This document shows, one piece after another, positions 46,995-56,383 of a DNA stretch of 64,000 bases. The notes beneath the pieces were generated by a model. It saw only the letters and a list, made by a program, of their open reading frames with translations. It did not search any database and had not been told where the DNA came from. This stretch comes from Serratia inhibens (GTDB lineage: Bacteria > Pseudomonadota > Gammaproteobacteria > Enterobacterales > Enterobacteriaceae), in contig NZ_QYYG01000002.1 in NCBI RefSeq assembly GCF_003591175.1, positions 186,001 through 250,000 on the forward strand. Reading direction: 5' to 3'. The stretch's first letter is position 1, and each line of letters starts with the position of its first letter. The translations under genes were made by a program, and so were the position numbers.

Positions 46995-47831
46995 CTACAG
47001 CAGCAACGCCAACTCCATCGCCGCGCGTTGCAGCTGTGGCAGCACCCGTTCACGCAGCTCCGCCGAGGAAATTTGCGAAGCATTGACCCCCACGTTCATT
47101 GCCGCCACCACGCCGCCGCCCTTGCGCGAATGCATCGGCACCGCGATCGAACGCAGGCCAATCTCCAACTGCTGATCGTTGATGGCATACCCCTGCCTGC
47201 GCACTTTAGCCAACTGTTCACGCAACTGTTCCGCGCTGGTCACGGTGTGCTCGGTCAGCGGTTCGAACCGCACCCGCGACAGATAATCCTCCAGTTGTTC
47301 CTCGTCCAGCGCACTGAGCAAAACCAGCCCCATTGACGTGGCGTAGGCCGGCAAGCGGCTGCCGCGCCCCAGATCGATCGTCATGATGCGCTTCACCGAG
47401 GCGCGGGCGATATACAATATGTTGTCGCCGTCCAGCGTCGCCACCGAGCAGGATTCATTGAGCAGCTTGCTGAGGTAATCCAGCGAGTTCTGCGCCGCCT
47501 TCGCCAGCTCGGAAGAGGAAAGATAAGCATGGCCGATGGTGAGCACCCGCGGCAGCAGCCGGTAATGTCGGCCATCGGGGCAATGCACGAAACCCAGCGC
47601 CCGCAAAGTGTAGAGGCAACGACGCACCGCAGCGCGCGGAATGCCGGTAATCTGGCTGATCTCGGAAACCGACATCTGCGAATACTGCGGTTGGAAGGCC
47701 TGCAGCACCTCTAACCCTCTGGCCAGCGACGCCATAAAGTTGGGATCGCCCTTGTACCTATCGTTGCTTAAATCGCCGATCTCCTGCAGCCGACGCAGCT
47801 CCCCGCCGCCAAACTCTGAAACATCATCCAT
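46995..47831 (-). CDS. pcaR: IclR-family regulator of the beta-ketoadipate pathway
   Basis: A 278-residue IclR-type regulator. The N-terminal winged helix has MSVSEISQITGIPRAAVRRCLYTL, and the C-terminal effector domain has ATSMGLVLLSAL and INDQQLEIGLRSIAVPM. It resembles PcaR/PcaU, which respond to beta-ketoadipate or protocatechuate. ATG 47831 follows GGGGAG. It is divergent from pcaI across a region with a PcaR-like operator. Confidence 0.9.
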   Translation of the reverse strand: MDDVSEFGGGELRRLQEIGDLSNDRYKGDPNFMASLARGLEVLQAFQPQYSQMSVSEISQITGIPRAAVRRCLYTLRALGFVHCPDGRHYRLLPRVLTIGHAYLSSSELAKAAQNSLDYLSKLLNESCSVATLDGDNILYIARASVKRIMTIDLGRGSRLPAYATSMGLVLLSALDEEQLEDYLSRVRFEPLTEHTVTSAEQLREQLAKVRRQGYAINDQQLEIGLRSIAVPMHSRKGGGVVAAMNVGVNASQISSAELRERVLPQLQRAAMELALLL

Positions 47832-47944
47832 TCTGATCTCCCCTTCTTTCGATAACATCTGAATTTATACGTCCGCAGTACCGGAACAACGCCAATAGCG
47901 ATTTAGTTACCTGCATCACAAAACGAATAGCCAAACCATCAATG

Positions 47945-47978
47945 CTTCGATAATCGCACAACACGCTGATATTCGCAC
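47945..47978. promoter_or_regulatory. PcaR-like operator with two direct repeats
   Basis: CTTCGATAATCGCAC (47945-47959) differs at one base from the P. putida PcaR site GTTCGATAATCGCAC as I recall it. GATATTCGCAC (47968-47978) is a second copy, 19 bases on. Placed about 85 bases before pcaI, between divergent pcaR and pcaI. Confidence 0.65.
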
Positions 47979-48063
47979 TTGTCGCTGTATTTTTCATCAT
48001 TTAACGTAGATTAGAACCACTCGTATGACGCTGGAATAACCGCAGCCTACTCAGGAGTAGCAG

Positions 48064-48750
48064 ATGATCGATAAAAACGTGGCGTCCGCAGACGCCGCCG
48101 TCGCAGATATACCGGATGGCGCCACCATTATGGTCGGTGGTTTTGGCCCTGCCGGCCAACCCTGCGCCCTGTTGGATGCGCTGATCCGCCACCGCCCGCG
48201 CGAACTGACGCTGATCAGCAATAACGCCGGCAACGGGGATTTCGGCCTGGCGGCGTTACTGAAGGCCGGCTGTGTGCGCAAAGTGGTGTGCTCTTTTCCG
48301 CGCCAGTCCGACTCCTGGGTATTTGACGATCTGTATCGCCGCGGCGAACTGGAGTTGGAGCTGATCCCGCAGGGCAATCTGGCTGCCCGCATTCAGGCCG
48401 GTGGTGCCGGCCTCGGCGGCTTCTACACGCCGACCGGTTACGGCACCAAACTGGCGGAAGGCAAGGAAACCCGTGAAATAGACGGCCGCCAGTATGTGTT
48501 TGAACTGCCGCTGAAGGCCGATTTTGCCCTGATCAAGGCTGAAAAAGGCGACCGCTGGGGCAACCTGCTGTATTACAAAACCGGGCGCAACTTCGGGCCG
48601 ATCATGGCGATGGCGGCTCATTGCACCATTGCTGAAATCAATCAGTTAGTGCCGCTGGGCGAGCTGGATCCCGAAACCGTCATCACGCCGGGGATCTTCG
48701 TGCAACGCCTGGTGACCACCCCGGCAAGCGCCGTGCAACTGTCGGCTTAA
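48064..48750 (+). CDS. pcaI: 3-oxoadipate CoA-transferase subunit A
   Basis: A 228-residue class I CoA-transferase alpha subunit: MVGGFGPAGQPCALLDAL, then GNLAARIQAGGAGLGGFYTPTGYGT in pieces. With PcaJ it moves CoA from succinyl-CoA to 3-oxoadipate. First of pcaIJFD. GGAG-like site before ATG (CAGGAGTAGCAG). Confidence 0.96.
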   Translation: MIDKNVASADAAVADIPDGATIMVGGFGPAGQPCALLDALIRHRPRELTLISNNAGNGDFGLAALLKAGCVRKVVCSFPRQSDSWVFDDLYRRGELELELIPQGNLAARIQAGGAGLGGFYTPTGYGTKLAEGKETREIDGRQYVFELPLKADFALIKAEKGDRWGNLLYYKTGRNFGPIMAMAAHCTIAEINQLVPLGELDPETVITPGIFVQRLVTTPASAVQLSA

Positions 48751-48761
48751 GGAACGGATTT

Positions 48762-49442
48762 ATGTCAAAACTCACTCATCAGCAGTTGGCCGAGCGCATT
48801 GCGCGCGACATCCCGGAAGGCGCCTATGTGAATCTGGGCATCGGCATCCCGACGCAAATCGCCAACTACCTGCCGGCGGACAAAGAAATCTTCCTGCACA
48901 GCGAAAACGGCATTCTCGGCATGGGGCCGGCACCGGCCGAAGGAGAGGAAGATCCTGATCTGATCAACGCCGGCAAACAGCCGGTCACCCTGCTGAAAGG
49001 CGGTTGCTTTTTCCATCACGGCGACTCCTTCGCCATGATGCGCGGCGGCCACCTGGATATTTGCGTACTGGGTGCCTATCAGGTCTCCGAACGGGGCGAT
49101 TTGGCCAACTGGAGTACCGGTGCGCCAGGGGCGATACCGGCGGTCGGCGGTGCGATGGATTTGGCGATTGGCGCACGTCAGGTATTTGTGATGACCGAAC
49201 ACCTGACTAAAAAAGGCGAATGCAAGATTGTCCGCCATTGCACCTATCCGCTGACCGGCGTCGGCTGCATTGATCGCATCTACAGCGATCTGGCGGTCAT
49301 GGACGTCACGCCTCAGGGCCTGGTGGTACGCGAAATATTCGGCGGGCTGACCCCGCAACAATTACAGGAAATCACCCCGGTCGAGTTGACCTTTGCCCTT
49401 CAGCACGGAGAACCAACGCATGAATCCAGCTTATCTGTGTGA
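48762..49442 (+). CDS. pcaJ: 3-oxoadipate CoA-transferase subunit B
   Basis: A 226-residue beta subunit. HSENGILGMGPAP carries the catalytic Glu that forms the glutamyl-CoA intermediate. Eleven bases separate it from pcaI. Its 3' end overlaps pcaF by 23 bases in another frame. Confidence 0.96.
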   Translation: MSKLTHQQLAERIARDIPEGAYVNLGIGIPTQIANYLPADKEIFLHSENGILGMGPAPAEGEEDPDLINAGKQPVTLLKGGCFFHHGDSFAMMRGGHLDICVLGAYQVSERGDLANWSTGAPGAIPAVGGAMDLAIGARQVFVMTEHLTKKGECKIVRHCTYPLTGVGCIDRIYSDLAVMDVTPQGLVVREIFGGLTPQQLQEITPVELTFALQHGEPTHESSLSV

Positions 49443-50622
49443 CGCCGTCCGTACGCCTTTTGGCCGCCTGAACGGCAGTCTCGCCACCGTCCGCGCCGAC
49501 GATCTGGCCGCCCTGCCGCTGAAAGCGTTGCAGGCGCGCCACCCGCAGCTTGACTGGGGCGCGGTAGACGACGTGCTGTTCGGTTGCGCCAATCAGGCCG
49601 GGGAAGATAACCGCAACGTGGCGCGGATGGCGTTGCTGCTGGCCGGCCTGCCGGTGCAGATCCCCGGTTGCACCCTCAACCGTCTGTGCGGATCCAGCCT
49701 GGATGCGGTGGCGATGGTGGCCCGCACCATCAAAACCGGTGAAAGCGAGTTGATGATTGCCGGCGGCGTGGAAAGCATGTCCCGGGCGCCGTTTGTGATG
49801 GGCAAAGCGGAAAGCGCCTTCAGCCGGGCGATGAAAATAGAAGACACCACCATGGGTTGGCGGTTTATCAACCCGCAGATGCAAGCGCAATACGGCGTGG
49901 ACTCTATGCCGCAAACCGCCGAAAACGTGGCCCTGAAGTTTGGCATCAGCCGCCAGGATCAGGATGCCTTCGCTCTGCGCAGCCAGCAGCGTACCGCTAG
50001 CGCCCAGGAAAGCGGTTTTTTCGCCGGGCAACTGATTGAAGTCAGCCTGGCGCAGAAAAAAGGCGACCCACTGCTGTTTCGCCAGGATGAACACCCGCGC
50101 GCCACGACGCTCGACGCGCTGGCGAAGTTGAAACCGGTAGTTAATCCGCAAGGTACCGTCACTGCCGGTAATGCCTCCGGGCTGAACGACGGTGCCTGCG
50201 CACTGTTGCTGGCCGGTGAACGCGGGGTGGCCCGCCACGGCTTGCAACCGATGGCTCGTATCGTCGCCAGCGCGGTGACCGGCATTGAGCCTGCAATTAT
50301 GGGGTTTGCCCCGGCGGAGGCGGTGCGCAAGGTGCTGAAGATTGCCGGTCTGACGCTCGATCAAATGGACGTTATCGAACTTAACGAAGCCTTTGCGGCA
50401 CAGGCGCTGGCCGTGACGCGTGAACTGGGGCTGAAGGACGATGCCGCGCAGGTGAATCCGAACGGCGGCGCCATTGCGCTGGGCCATCCATTGGGTGCTT
50501 CCGGCGGCAGGCTGGTGATGAATGCCGCCTGGCAATTGCAGAAAACCCGGGGCCGTTACGGGTTGTGCACCATGTGTATCGGCGTTGGTCAAGGTATTGC
50601 GCTGATCATCGAACGGGTATGA
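49420..50622 (+). CDS. pcaF: beta-ketoadipyl-CoA thiolase
   Basis: A 400-residue thiolase that splits 3-oxoadipyl-CoA into succinyl-CoA and acetyl-CoA. Nucleophile Cys in [13 protein letters not shown], His in [16 protein letters not shown], second Cys in [12 protein letters not shown] 49420 has CGGAG upstream and gives the family N-terminus [13 protein letters not shown]. Overlaps both neighbours, so the operon is tightly coupled. Confidence 0.96.
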   Translation: MNPAYLCDAVRTPFGRLNGSLATVRADDLAALPLKALQARHPQLDWGAVDDVLFGCANQAGEDNRNVARMALLLAGLPVQIPGCTLNRLCGSSLDAVAMVARTIKTGESELMIAGGVESMSRAPFVMGKAESAFSRAMKIEDTTMGWRFINPQMQAQYGVDSMPQTAENVALKFGISRQDQDAFALRSQQRTASAQESGFFAGQLIEVSLAQKKGDPLLFRQDEHPRATTLDALAKLKPVVNPQGTVTAGNASGLNDGACALLLAGERGVARHGLQPMARIVASAVTGIEPAIMGFAPAEAVRKVLKIAGLTLDQMDVIELNEAFAAQALAVTRELGLKDDAAQVNPNGGAIALGHPLGASGGRLVMNAAWQLQKTRGRYGLCTMCIGVGQGIALIIERV

Positions 50623-51386
50623 ATATGGACATTGAATATCGTCTTGATGGCCGTGCCGGTGCGCCGCTGTTGGTCCTGTCCAACTCGCTCGGCACCACCT
50701 TCGACATGTGGCAGGCGCAGTTGCCGACCTGGTATGAACACTTTCACGTGTTGCATTACAACCAACGCGGCCACGGTGCTACGCCGCTGCCGAGAACCCC
50801 GCTGCAGCTGGAAACGCTCGGCAACGACGTTATCGCCCTGCTCGACAGGCTGGATGCGCCAAGCGCCCACTTTTGCGGCATCTCGATGGGTGGGCTGACC
50901 GGGTTGTGGCTCAACCGCTACCACCCGCAACGCATCGATCGCCTGGTGGTAGCGAATACCGCCGCACGCATCGGCAGCAGCGAGGGCTGGCAGCAGCGTG
51001 CGCAGCAAGTGCGCAACCAAGGGTTGGCAGCCATCGCCGCCGCCTCCCCTTCCCGTTGGTTTACCGAAGACTTTTTGCAGCGATCGCCGCAGCGGGTTGC
51101 GGCGCTGGTCGACGGGCTGGCAGCCGGCAATGCCGCCGGTTACGCCGCCTGCTGCGACGCGCTGGCGCAGGCCGACCTTCGTGACCAAACCCGCCAGATG
51201 ACGCGGCCAATGCTGGTCATCGCCGGGGAGCATGATCCGGTCACCACCGTGGCGGACGCCGAATTTTTGGTCGCCAATGCGCCGTGCGCCAAATTAAAAG
51301 TGTTGCCGGCCTCGCATATCTCCAACGTGGCCTGCGCGGAGATGTTCGGCCAAAGCGTTGTTGATTTCCTCACTGATAAGGAATGA
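50619..51386 (+). CDS. pcaD: 3-oxoadipate enol-lactonase
   Basis: A 255-residue alpha/beta hydrolase that opens 3-oxoadipate enol-lactone to 3-oxoadipate. Nucleophile elbow in CGISMGGLTG, Asp in IAGEHDPVT, His in ASHISN. ATG 50619 overlaps the pcaF stop (ATGA); ATG 50625 is the alternative. In this operon it supplies the substrate of PcaIJ. pcaB, pcaC and pcaGH are not in the window. Confidence 0.93.
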   Translation: MNMDIEYRLDGRAGAPLLVLSNSLGTTFDMWQAQLPTWYEHFHVLHYNQRGHGATPLPRTPLQLETLGNDVIALLDRLDAPSAHFCGISMGGLTGLWLNRYHPQRIDRLVVANTAARIGSSEGWQQRAQQVRNQGLAAIAAASPSRWFTEDFLQRSPQRVAALVDGLAAGNAAGYAACCDALAQADLRDQTRQMTRPMLVIAGEHDPVTTVADAEFLVANAPCAKLKVLPASHISNVACAEMFGQSVVDFLTDKE

Positions 51387-51396
51387 CTGTGGATTA

Positions 51397-51430
51397 TTAG
51401 GGCCGACGATAACGTCGGCCCTAACGTTTT
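51397..51430 (+). terminator. pcaIJFD terminator
   Basis: TTAGGGCCGACG and CGTCGGCCCTAA form a perfect 12-bp stem with an ATAA loop followed by CGTTTT. Confidence 0.88.
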
Positions 51431-51458
51431 CAGTGCACAAAAACCTCGACGAACGCAT

Positions 51459-51484
51459 TATATTTCCATTATTCTGGAAATATA
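51459..51484. promoter_or_regulatory. operator of arsR-arsH
   Basis: TATATTTCCA and TGGAAATATA form a perfect inverted repeat with a six-base spacer, 19 bases before the ArsR-type gene. Such palindromes are typical ArsR/SmtB operators, so autoregulation is expected. Confidence 0.8.
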
Positions 51485-51502
51485 GTTTAAAGAGGTGCGC
51501 CA

Positions 51503-51802
51503 ATGGAATTGAATGACGTCGCAGATGCCCTGAAAGAACTGGGTCACCCCACCCGATTGAGCATCTATAAACAGCTGGTTCGCGCGGGTCATGGTGGCCT
51601 GCCGGTAGGCGAACTGCAAAAAAGACTGGATATCCCCAACTCAACGCTCAGCCACCATATCGCCGCGTTGGTTTCCGTCGGTCTGGTGCATCAGCAACGT
51701 GAAGGCCGCACGCTGTTTTGCCTGCCGCAATATGACGTACTCAAGGGTATCGTCGCTTTCCTGATTGAAGAGTGCTGCGCCGATCAACCACAGCGCTGCT
51801 GA
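51503..51802 (+). CDS. arsR: ArsR-family regulator with C-terminal cysteine site
   Basis: A 99-residue ArsR/SmtB repressor with helix-turn-helix PVGELQKRLDIPNSTLSHHI. It lacks the ELCVC site of E. coli ArsR and instead has Cys91, Cys92 and Cys99 at the C-terminus (EECCADQPQRC). This resembles the Acidithiobacillus ferrooxidans-type ArsR, where a CC plus a distal Cys bind arsenite. It lies 22 bases before arsH and is divergent in type from the ArsR at 54387. Confidence 0.9.
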   Translation: MELNDVADALKELGHPTRLSIYKQLVRAGHGGLPVGELQKRLDIPNSTLSHHIAALVSVGLVHQQREGRTLFCLPQYDVLKGIVAFLIEECCADQPQRC

Positions 51803-51824
51803 CCCCTGACCAAGAGAATGAATC

Positions 51825-52547
51825 ATGACCGATAAATTATCCGATCTGCCGCAGATTGACCCGCTACTGTTTGACCGCGCCATTAGCCATGAAAGGCTAC
51901 AGTCGGTGCCGCCGGCACACCCACCGCGTATTTTGATGCTTTACGGTTCGGTACGTGAACGCTCCTACAGCCGCCTGGCAACGGAAGAAGCCGCACGCCT
52001 ATTGGCTGCCATGGGCGCGGAAGTGCGTATTTTCAACCCGTCCGGTTTGCCCCTGCCGGATGACGCGCCGGAATCACATCCCAAAGTTCAGGAACTGCGT
52101 GAGCTGGTGTTGTGGTCGGAAGGCATGGTGTGGTGTTCTCCGGAACGCCACGGTGCCATGACCGGCATCATGAAGAGCCAAATCGACTGGATCCCGTTGA
52201 GCGTCGGCGCGGTACGCCCATCACAGGGAAAAACCCTGGCGGTGATGCAGGTCAGCGGGGGTTCGCAGTCATTCAACGCGGTCAATCAAATGCGCATTTT
52301 AGGGCGCTGGATGCGGATGCTCACTATCCCCAATCAGTCTTCGGTCGCCAAGGCCTGGCAGGAATTTGAAGAGGATGGCCGCATGAAACCCTCCGCTTAC
52401 TACGATCGTATTGTCGATGTCATGGAGGAACTGATGAAGTTCACCCTGCTGACGCGGGGCAATGCCGATTACCTGGTCGACCGCTACAGCGAGAGGAAGG
52501 AAAGCGCGGCTGAACTGTCTGCGCGGGTCAATCAACGCAGCATTTGA
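51825..52547 (+). CDS. arsH: organoarsenical oxidase ArsH
   Basis: A 240-residue flavodoxin-like NADPH:FMN protein. [22 protein letters not shown] in pieces is the FMN phosphate loop, and the [20 protein letters not shown] segment is characteristic of ArsH. ArsH oxidises trivalent organoarsenicals such as methylarsenite. Convergent with arsC across a strong terminator. Confidence 0.95.
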   Translation: MTDKLSDLPQIDPLLFDRAISHERLQSVPPAHPPRILMLYGSVRERSYSRLATEEAARLLAAMGAEVRIFNPSGLPLPDDAPESHPKVQELRELVLWSEGMVWCSPERHGAMTGIMKSQIDWIPLSVGAVRPSQGKTLAVMQVSGGSQSFNAVNQMRILGRWMRMLTIPNQSSVAKAWQEFEEDGRMKPSAYYDRIVDVMEELMKFTLLTRGNADYLVDRYSERKESAAELSARVNQRSI

Positions 52548-52579
52548 CAAATCAGGCCCGCGCTGCGGGCCTGATTTGT
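52547..52579. terminator. bidirectional terminator between arsH and arsC
   Basis: ACAAATCAGGCCCGC and GCGGGCCTGATTTGT form a perfect 15-bp stem with a three-base loop. It starts at the arsH stop and ends three bases before the arsC stop. Confidence 0.88.
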
Positions 52580-52582
52580 TCA

Positions 52583-53011
52583 TTATCCCGTGATTCGTTG
52601 CCCCTGCGCATCAATCACCGGCTCGCCGTCTTCTTTGCTGAACGCGCCTTGCTGGGGATCCGGCAGGATATCCAGCACCGCTTCCGACGGACGGCACAGC
52701 CGCGTGCCCAACGGCGTCACCACGATCGGCCGGTTAATCAAAATCGGCTGCTGCAGCATAAAGTCGATCAGTTTATCGTCGCTCCACTGCGCGTCCGCCA
52801 GCCCCAATTGTTGATAAGGTTCGACATTTTTGCGCAGCAACTCACGCGCGGCAATGCCCATATCGGCAATCAGTTTGACCAGTTGCTCACGGCTGGGCGG
52901 CGTCTCCAGATACAGAATCACCGCAGGCTCCACACCGCTGTTGCGGATCAGTGCCAGCGTATTGCGCGAAGTGCCGCAGGCCGGGTTATGGTAAATGGTT
53001 ATCTGGCTCAT
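52583..53011 (-). CDS. arsC: glutaredoxin-dependent arsenate reductase ArsC
   Basis: A 142-residue E. coli-type ArsC. ITIYHNPACGTSRNTLALI contains the catalytic Cys12, and the arginine site is in NRPIVVTPLGTRLCRP. It reduces arsenate to arsenite for ArsB. ATG 53011 has GAGAG upstream; the longer open frame runs into arsB and is not family-like. Twenty bases after arsB. Confidence 0.96.
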   Translation of the reverse strand: MSQITIYHNPACGTSRNTLALIRNSGVEPAVILYLETPPSREQLVKLIADMGIAARELLRKNVEPYQQLGLADAQWSDDKLIDFMLQQPILINRPIVVTPLGTRLCRPSEAVLDILPDPQQGAFSKEDGEPVIDAQGQRITG

Positions 53012-53031
53012 GGGGTTCTCTCTTGTAAACA

Positions 53032-54315
53032 CTAAAGCGACAGGCGCAGGGCCAGAGCCGCCAACGCAACGAACAACACCGGAAGTGTCATCACTATCCC
53101 CACCCGGAAGTAATATCCCCAGGTGATGACGATATTTTTCTGCGACAGCACATGCAGCCACAGCAACGTAGCCAGGCTGCCGATTGGCGTAATTTTCGGC
53201 CCCAGATCGCTGCCTATTACGTTGGCGTAAATCATCGCCTGCTTGATCACGCCGTCTGCGTTGCTGCCGTCGATCGACAGCGCGCCCACCAGCACGGTCG
53301 GCATGTTGTTCATGATCGAAGACAGGAACGCCGTCAGGAATCCGGTGCCGAACGTGGCCACCCACAACCCCCGTTCGGCCAGGCCATCCAGCATACCGGA
53401 CAGCAAGTCGGTCAGCCCCGCGTTGCGCAGCCCATAAACCACCAGGTACATGCCCAACGAGAACACCACGATCTGCCAGGGCGCGCCGCGCAATACTTTA
53501 CCGGTATCAATCGCATGGCCTCTTTTCGCCACAGCCAGCAGGATCAGCGCACCCACGGCGGCGACCAGGCTGACCGGAACGCCGAGCGGCTCCAGGCCAA
53601 AGAACCCTACCAGCAGCAAGGCCAGCACGCCCCAACCGGCTTTAAAGGTCGGCAAATCGCGGATAGCCTCACGCGGCGACCGCAGCAGCGTCAGGTCATA
53701 GCTCACCGGAATGTCCTTGCGAAAATACAGGTGCAGCATCACCAACGTCGCGACGATGGCGGCAATGTCCACCGGCACCATCACCGCAGCATATTGAGTA
53801 AAGCCCAGCTTGAAAAAATCTGCCGAGACAATGTTCACCAGATTAGAAACCACCAGCGGCAGGCTGGCAGTGTCGGCAATAAAGCCCGCGGCCATGACGA
53901 ACGCCAGCGTGGCACCAGAGCTGAACCCCAGGGCCAGCAGCATCGCAATCACAATCGGCGTCAGGATCAGCGCCGCACCATCGTTGGCGAACAGCGCCGC
54001 CACGGTCGCCCCCAACAGCACGATATAAGTGAACAACCAGCGCCCTTTACCCTTGCCCCAGCGCGCCACGTGCAACGCCGCCCACTCAAAGAAGCCGGAT
54101 TCATCCAGCAGCAGACTGATGACGATCACCGCGATAAAGGTCGCCGTGGCGTTCCAGACAATGTGCCAAACCAGGGGAATATCACCGAGGTGCACTACAC
54201 CGGTCAGCAGTGCCAGCACCGCCCCGAGCGAAGCGCTCCAGCCAATACCCAACCCTTTTGGCTGCCAGATCACCAAAATGAGCGTCAGAATAAAAATTGC
54301 TCCAGCCAGTACCAT
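53032..54315 (-). CDS. arsB: arsenite efflux pump ArsB
   Basis: A 427-residue, 12-helix arsenite/antimonite carrier closely similar to E. coli ArsB ([19 protein letters not shown] at the start, [35 protein letters not shown]). ATG 54315 has AGGGAG five bases upstream and matches the E. coli start; another ATG lies three bases earlier. Second gene of arsRBC. Confidence 0.96.
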   Translation of the reverse strand: MVLAGAIFILTLILVIWQPKGLGIGWSASLGAVLALLTGVVHLGDIPLVWHIVWNATATFIAVIVISLLLDESGFFEWAALHVARWGKGKGRWLFTYIVLLGATVAALFANDGAALILTPIVIAMLLALGFSSGATLAFVMAAGFIADTASLPLVVSNLVNIVSADFFKLGFTQYAAVMVPVDIAAIVATLVMLHLYFRKDIPVSYDLTLLRSPREAIRDLPTFKAGWGVLALLLVGFFGLEPLGVPVSLVAAVGALILLAVAKRGHAIDTGKVLRGAPWQIVVFSLGMYLVVYGLRNAGLTDLLSGMLDGLAERGLWVATFGTGFLTAFLSSIMNNMPTVLVGALSIDGSNADGVIKQAMIYANVIGSDLGPKITPIGSLATLLWLHVLSQKNIVITWGYYFRVGIVMTLPVLFVALAALALRLSL

Positions 54316-54386
54316 CATCGCTCCCTGGCGCATTACGCCATAAATACATATGATTTTTCGAATATATAAAAACAAATTTTTTAACG

Positions 54387-54725
54387 TTACCGGCAGAGCG
54401 CCCGGCCACCCGCTGCGGTTTGCTGCGCCAGTTCGCTGAACCGTTGTTGCTGGCTGAGCCAGGCTTGCTCGATAATCGCCGCGGCCCAGGCCGGCATATG
54501 CGGCGACAACCGGTAATAGATCCACTTACCTTCACGACGATCGAGCAACAGGCCGCTTTCACGCAGCATAGCGAGATGCCGGGAGATTTTTGGCTGCGAT
54601 TCGCCTAACGCGCCGGACAGTTCGCACACGCACAGTTCCCCCGCCTGGCGCAACAACAACACCAGGTTCAGCCGGGTGTCGTCCGACAGATTTTTAAACA
54701 GTTTCAGCGGCGTCAGTGATGGCAT
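54387..54725 (-). CDS. arsR: arsenical repressor ArsR (E. coli type)
   Basis: A 112-residue repressor closely similar to E. coli Ars[38 protein letters not shown]. The arsenite site Cys32-Val-Cys34 is kept; the third Cys of E. coli (37) is Ser, which is reported not to be needed for induction. First gene of arsRBC, with a strong promoter upstream. Confidence 0.95.
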   Translation of the reverse strand: MPSLTPLKLFKNLSDDTRLNLVLLLRQAGELCVCELSGALGESQPKISRHLAMLRESGLLLDRREGKWIYYRLSPHMPAWAAAIIEQAWLSQQQRFSELAQQTAAGGRALCR

Positions 54726-54751
54726 AAATTTCTCTCCGAATGATCACCGCC

Positions 54752-54805
54752 ATCATAATCCGCAGCCGGGCGATGTCAACAACACATATGGATAATCAAA
54801 TGTAA
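54752..54805 (-). promoter_or_regulatory. arsRBC promoter and ArsR operator
   Basis: On the minus strand TTGACA (54779-54774) and TATGAT (54757-54752) are 16 bases apart, a strong sigma-70 promoter. Just upstream CATTTGATTATCCATATGTG leads into TTGTTGAC. ATGTGTTGTTGAC matches the ArsR-protected region of plasmid R773 as I recall it. Confidence 0.78.
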
Positions 54806-54890
54806 TGACCGCTTCACCCGGTATCCGCAAACGCTAAAACCCCACTGGCGCACTATACTGAATGCACCGCCGTAGATCTGGAGGTGTGTA

Positions 54891-56000
54891 ATGCCGCTAC
54901 CCTTCAAACGTTCGAAAAGGCTTACCCTGGGCACAGAGATAGAACTGCAACTGGTGGATAACGAAAACTACGATCTGTCACACAAGGCCGATCGGTTGGT
55001 TGAAGACATCGGCGACCCAAAACGCGTCAAGCACGAGCTGACCAAATCGATGGTGGAGTTAAACAGCTCGGTGCATACCAATCTTGGCGAACTGCTGGCC
55101 GAGCTGAACGAACTGACCGGGAAGATACGCGCCGGAGCGCAGCGCATTGATTGCGACGTCTGCGGTGGAGGCCGCCATCTGAGCAACGACTGGCGTCAAC
55201 AGGTCATTACCGACTCCGAACGCTACAAATTGCTGGCCAGCCGCTTTGGCTATCTTTCCAAACTGGCCTGCGTGTTCGGCCAGCATATTCATATCGGCGT
55301 CAACGACGGTGATGAGGCTATGTATCTGTGTCATGCCATGACGCCCTATTTGCCCCATCTGATTGCCCTGAGCGCCTCTTCGCCGATCTACCAGGGGGTC
55401 GATACCCTGTTTGCCAGTTCCCGCTTCAGCGCGCAAAATTCTTTCCCCAACTACGGCTGCCTTGAGCAAATCTATAATTGGGACGAATTCACCCTGTATT
55501 ATGAAAGGCTTACCAGCGCAGGGGTGATTGAAAGCATCAAGGACATTTATTGGGACGCGCGGCCAAAGCCGGAGTTGGGTACGGTGGAAATCAGGGTCTG
55601 CGATACGCCGTTGCATATTCATCATGCGGTGACATTGGCCGGCTATTGTCGTCTGCTGGCCAGATACCTGTTGGATAACAGGCAAAAGGTGGTTGCGGAA
55701 TATGCCGCCTTTACCAACTACAACAAGATCAACGCCTGTCGCCACGGCTTTGGCGCCGACTATGTGGATCCCGCCACGCTGCGCCGTTACAGCCTGACGT
55801 CTCATATGCTGGCCACCTTCGCCGCACTGCGGCCCGGCGTGCAAAATAGCGAAGAAAACGCGCTGCTCGACGATGTTGAGCATTACGTCAAAATCGCGGT
55901 GAACGATGCGGACCACATACGCCGCCTGCGACATAACGGCCTGCAGCAAGAGGAAGTGATCAAACAACTCTGCCACGAACTGTTGCAGCCGCAACATTAA
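54891..56000 (+). CDS. ybdK: carboxylate-amine ligase YbdK
   Basis: A 369-residue member of the glutamate-cysteine ligase type 2 family. Its motifs include LGTEIELQLVD, MVELNSSVHTNLGE, HIHIGVNDGDEAM and TVEIRVCDTP, the metal and substrate strands of the family. E. coli YbdK has weak glutamate-cysteine ligase activity in vitro; its true substrate is not known. Plus-strand, monocistronic, GGAGG before ATG. Confidence 0.92.
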   Translation: MPLPFKRSKRLTLGTEIELQLVDNENYDLSHKADRLVEDIGDPKRVKHELTKSMVELNSSVHTNLGELLAELNELTGKIRAGAQRIDCDVCGGGRHLSNDWRQQVITDSERYKLLASRFGYLSKLACVFGQHIHIGVNDGDEAMYLCHAMTPYLPHLIALSASSPIYQGVDTLFASSRFSAQNSFPNYGCLEQIYNWDEFTLYYERLTSAGVIESIKDIYWDARPKPELGTVEIRVCDTPLHIHHAVTLAGYCRLLARYLLDNRQKVVAEYAAFTNYNKINACRHGFGADYVDPATLRRYSLTSHMLATFAALRPGVQNSEENALLDDVEHYVKIAVNDADHIRRLRHNGLQQEEVIKQLCHELLQPQH

Positions 56001-56132
56001 AACGGCTCACCACGGCGAAGAGGCCACACAGGTTTCAGCTATCGATTCCATACGCCAAAGCGACTGTTCATTACGTGCTATTCCCCTACAATCAGCCTTA
56101 ACAAAACATCACTTATTCTCACCGGGGGCACG

Positions 56133-56312
56133 ATGTACAATTTCTCACGCTATCAGGCAAAAGAGCTGGCGCTGGCTTATATGAGCGGCAAAAAACACGA
56201 TCTGTCGCCGCAAGAATTTCTGCAGCAGTTGAAAAGCAGCGAAAGATCTTTTGAATACTTGCTGAAGCACGGCGCCGAGCAGCCGCGCGAAATGTTGGTC
56301 AAAAGCTTTTAA
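56133..56312 (+). CDS. small conserved-looking cytosolic protein
   Basis: A 59-residue frame beginning MYNFSRYQAKELALAYMSGK and ending MLVKSF. It is helical and charged, with no membrane segment. GGGGGC lies seven bases before ATG. Its codon use resembles its neighbours. I do not recognise the family but it reads like a real enterobacterial small protein. Confidence 0.6.
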   Translation: MYNFSRYQAKELALAYMSGKKHDLSPQEFLQQLKSSERSFEYLLKHGAEQPREMLVKSF

Positions 56313-56383
56313 CCCCTACCGCCGCCTTCGCCGGTGGCATGCCAAACAGGCGTGCGTCTTCCCGGCCGAATGGCAATGCGCTT

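Noticed and set aside
53152-54369. A 405-codon plus-strand frame opposite arsB
   Set aside because: Antisense to arsB; Gln/His/Arg-rich composition typical of an antisense frame of a hydrophobic protein.
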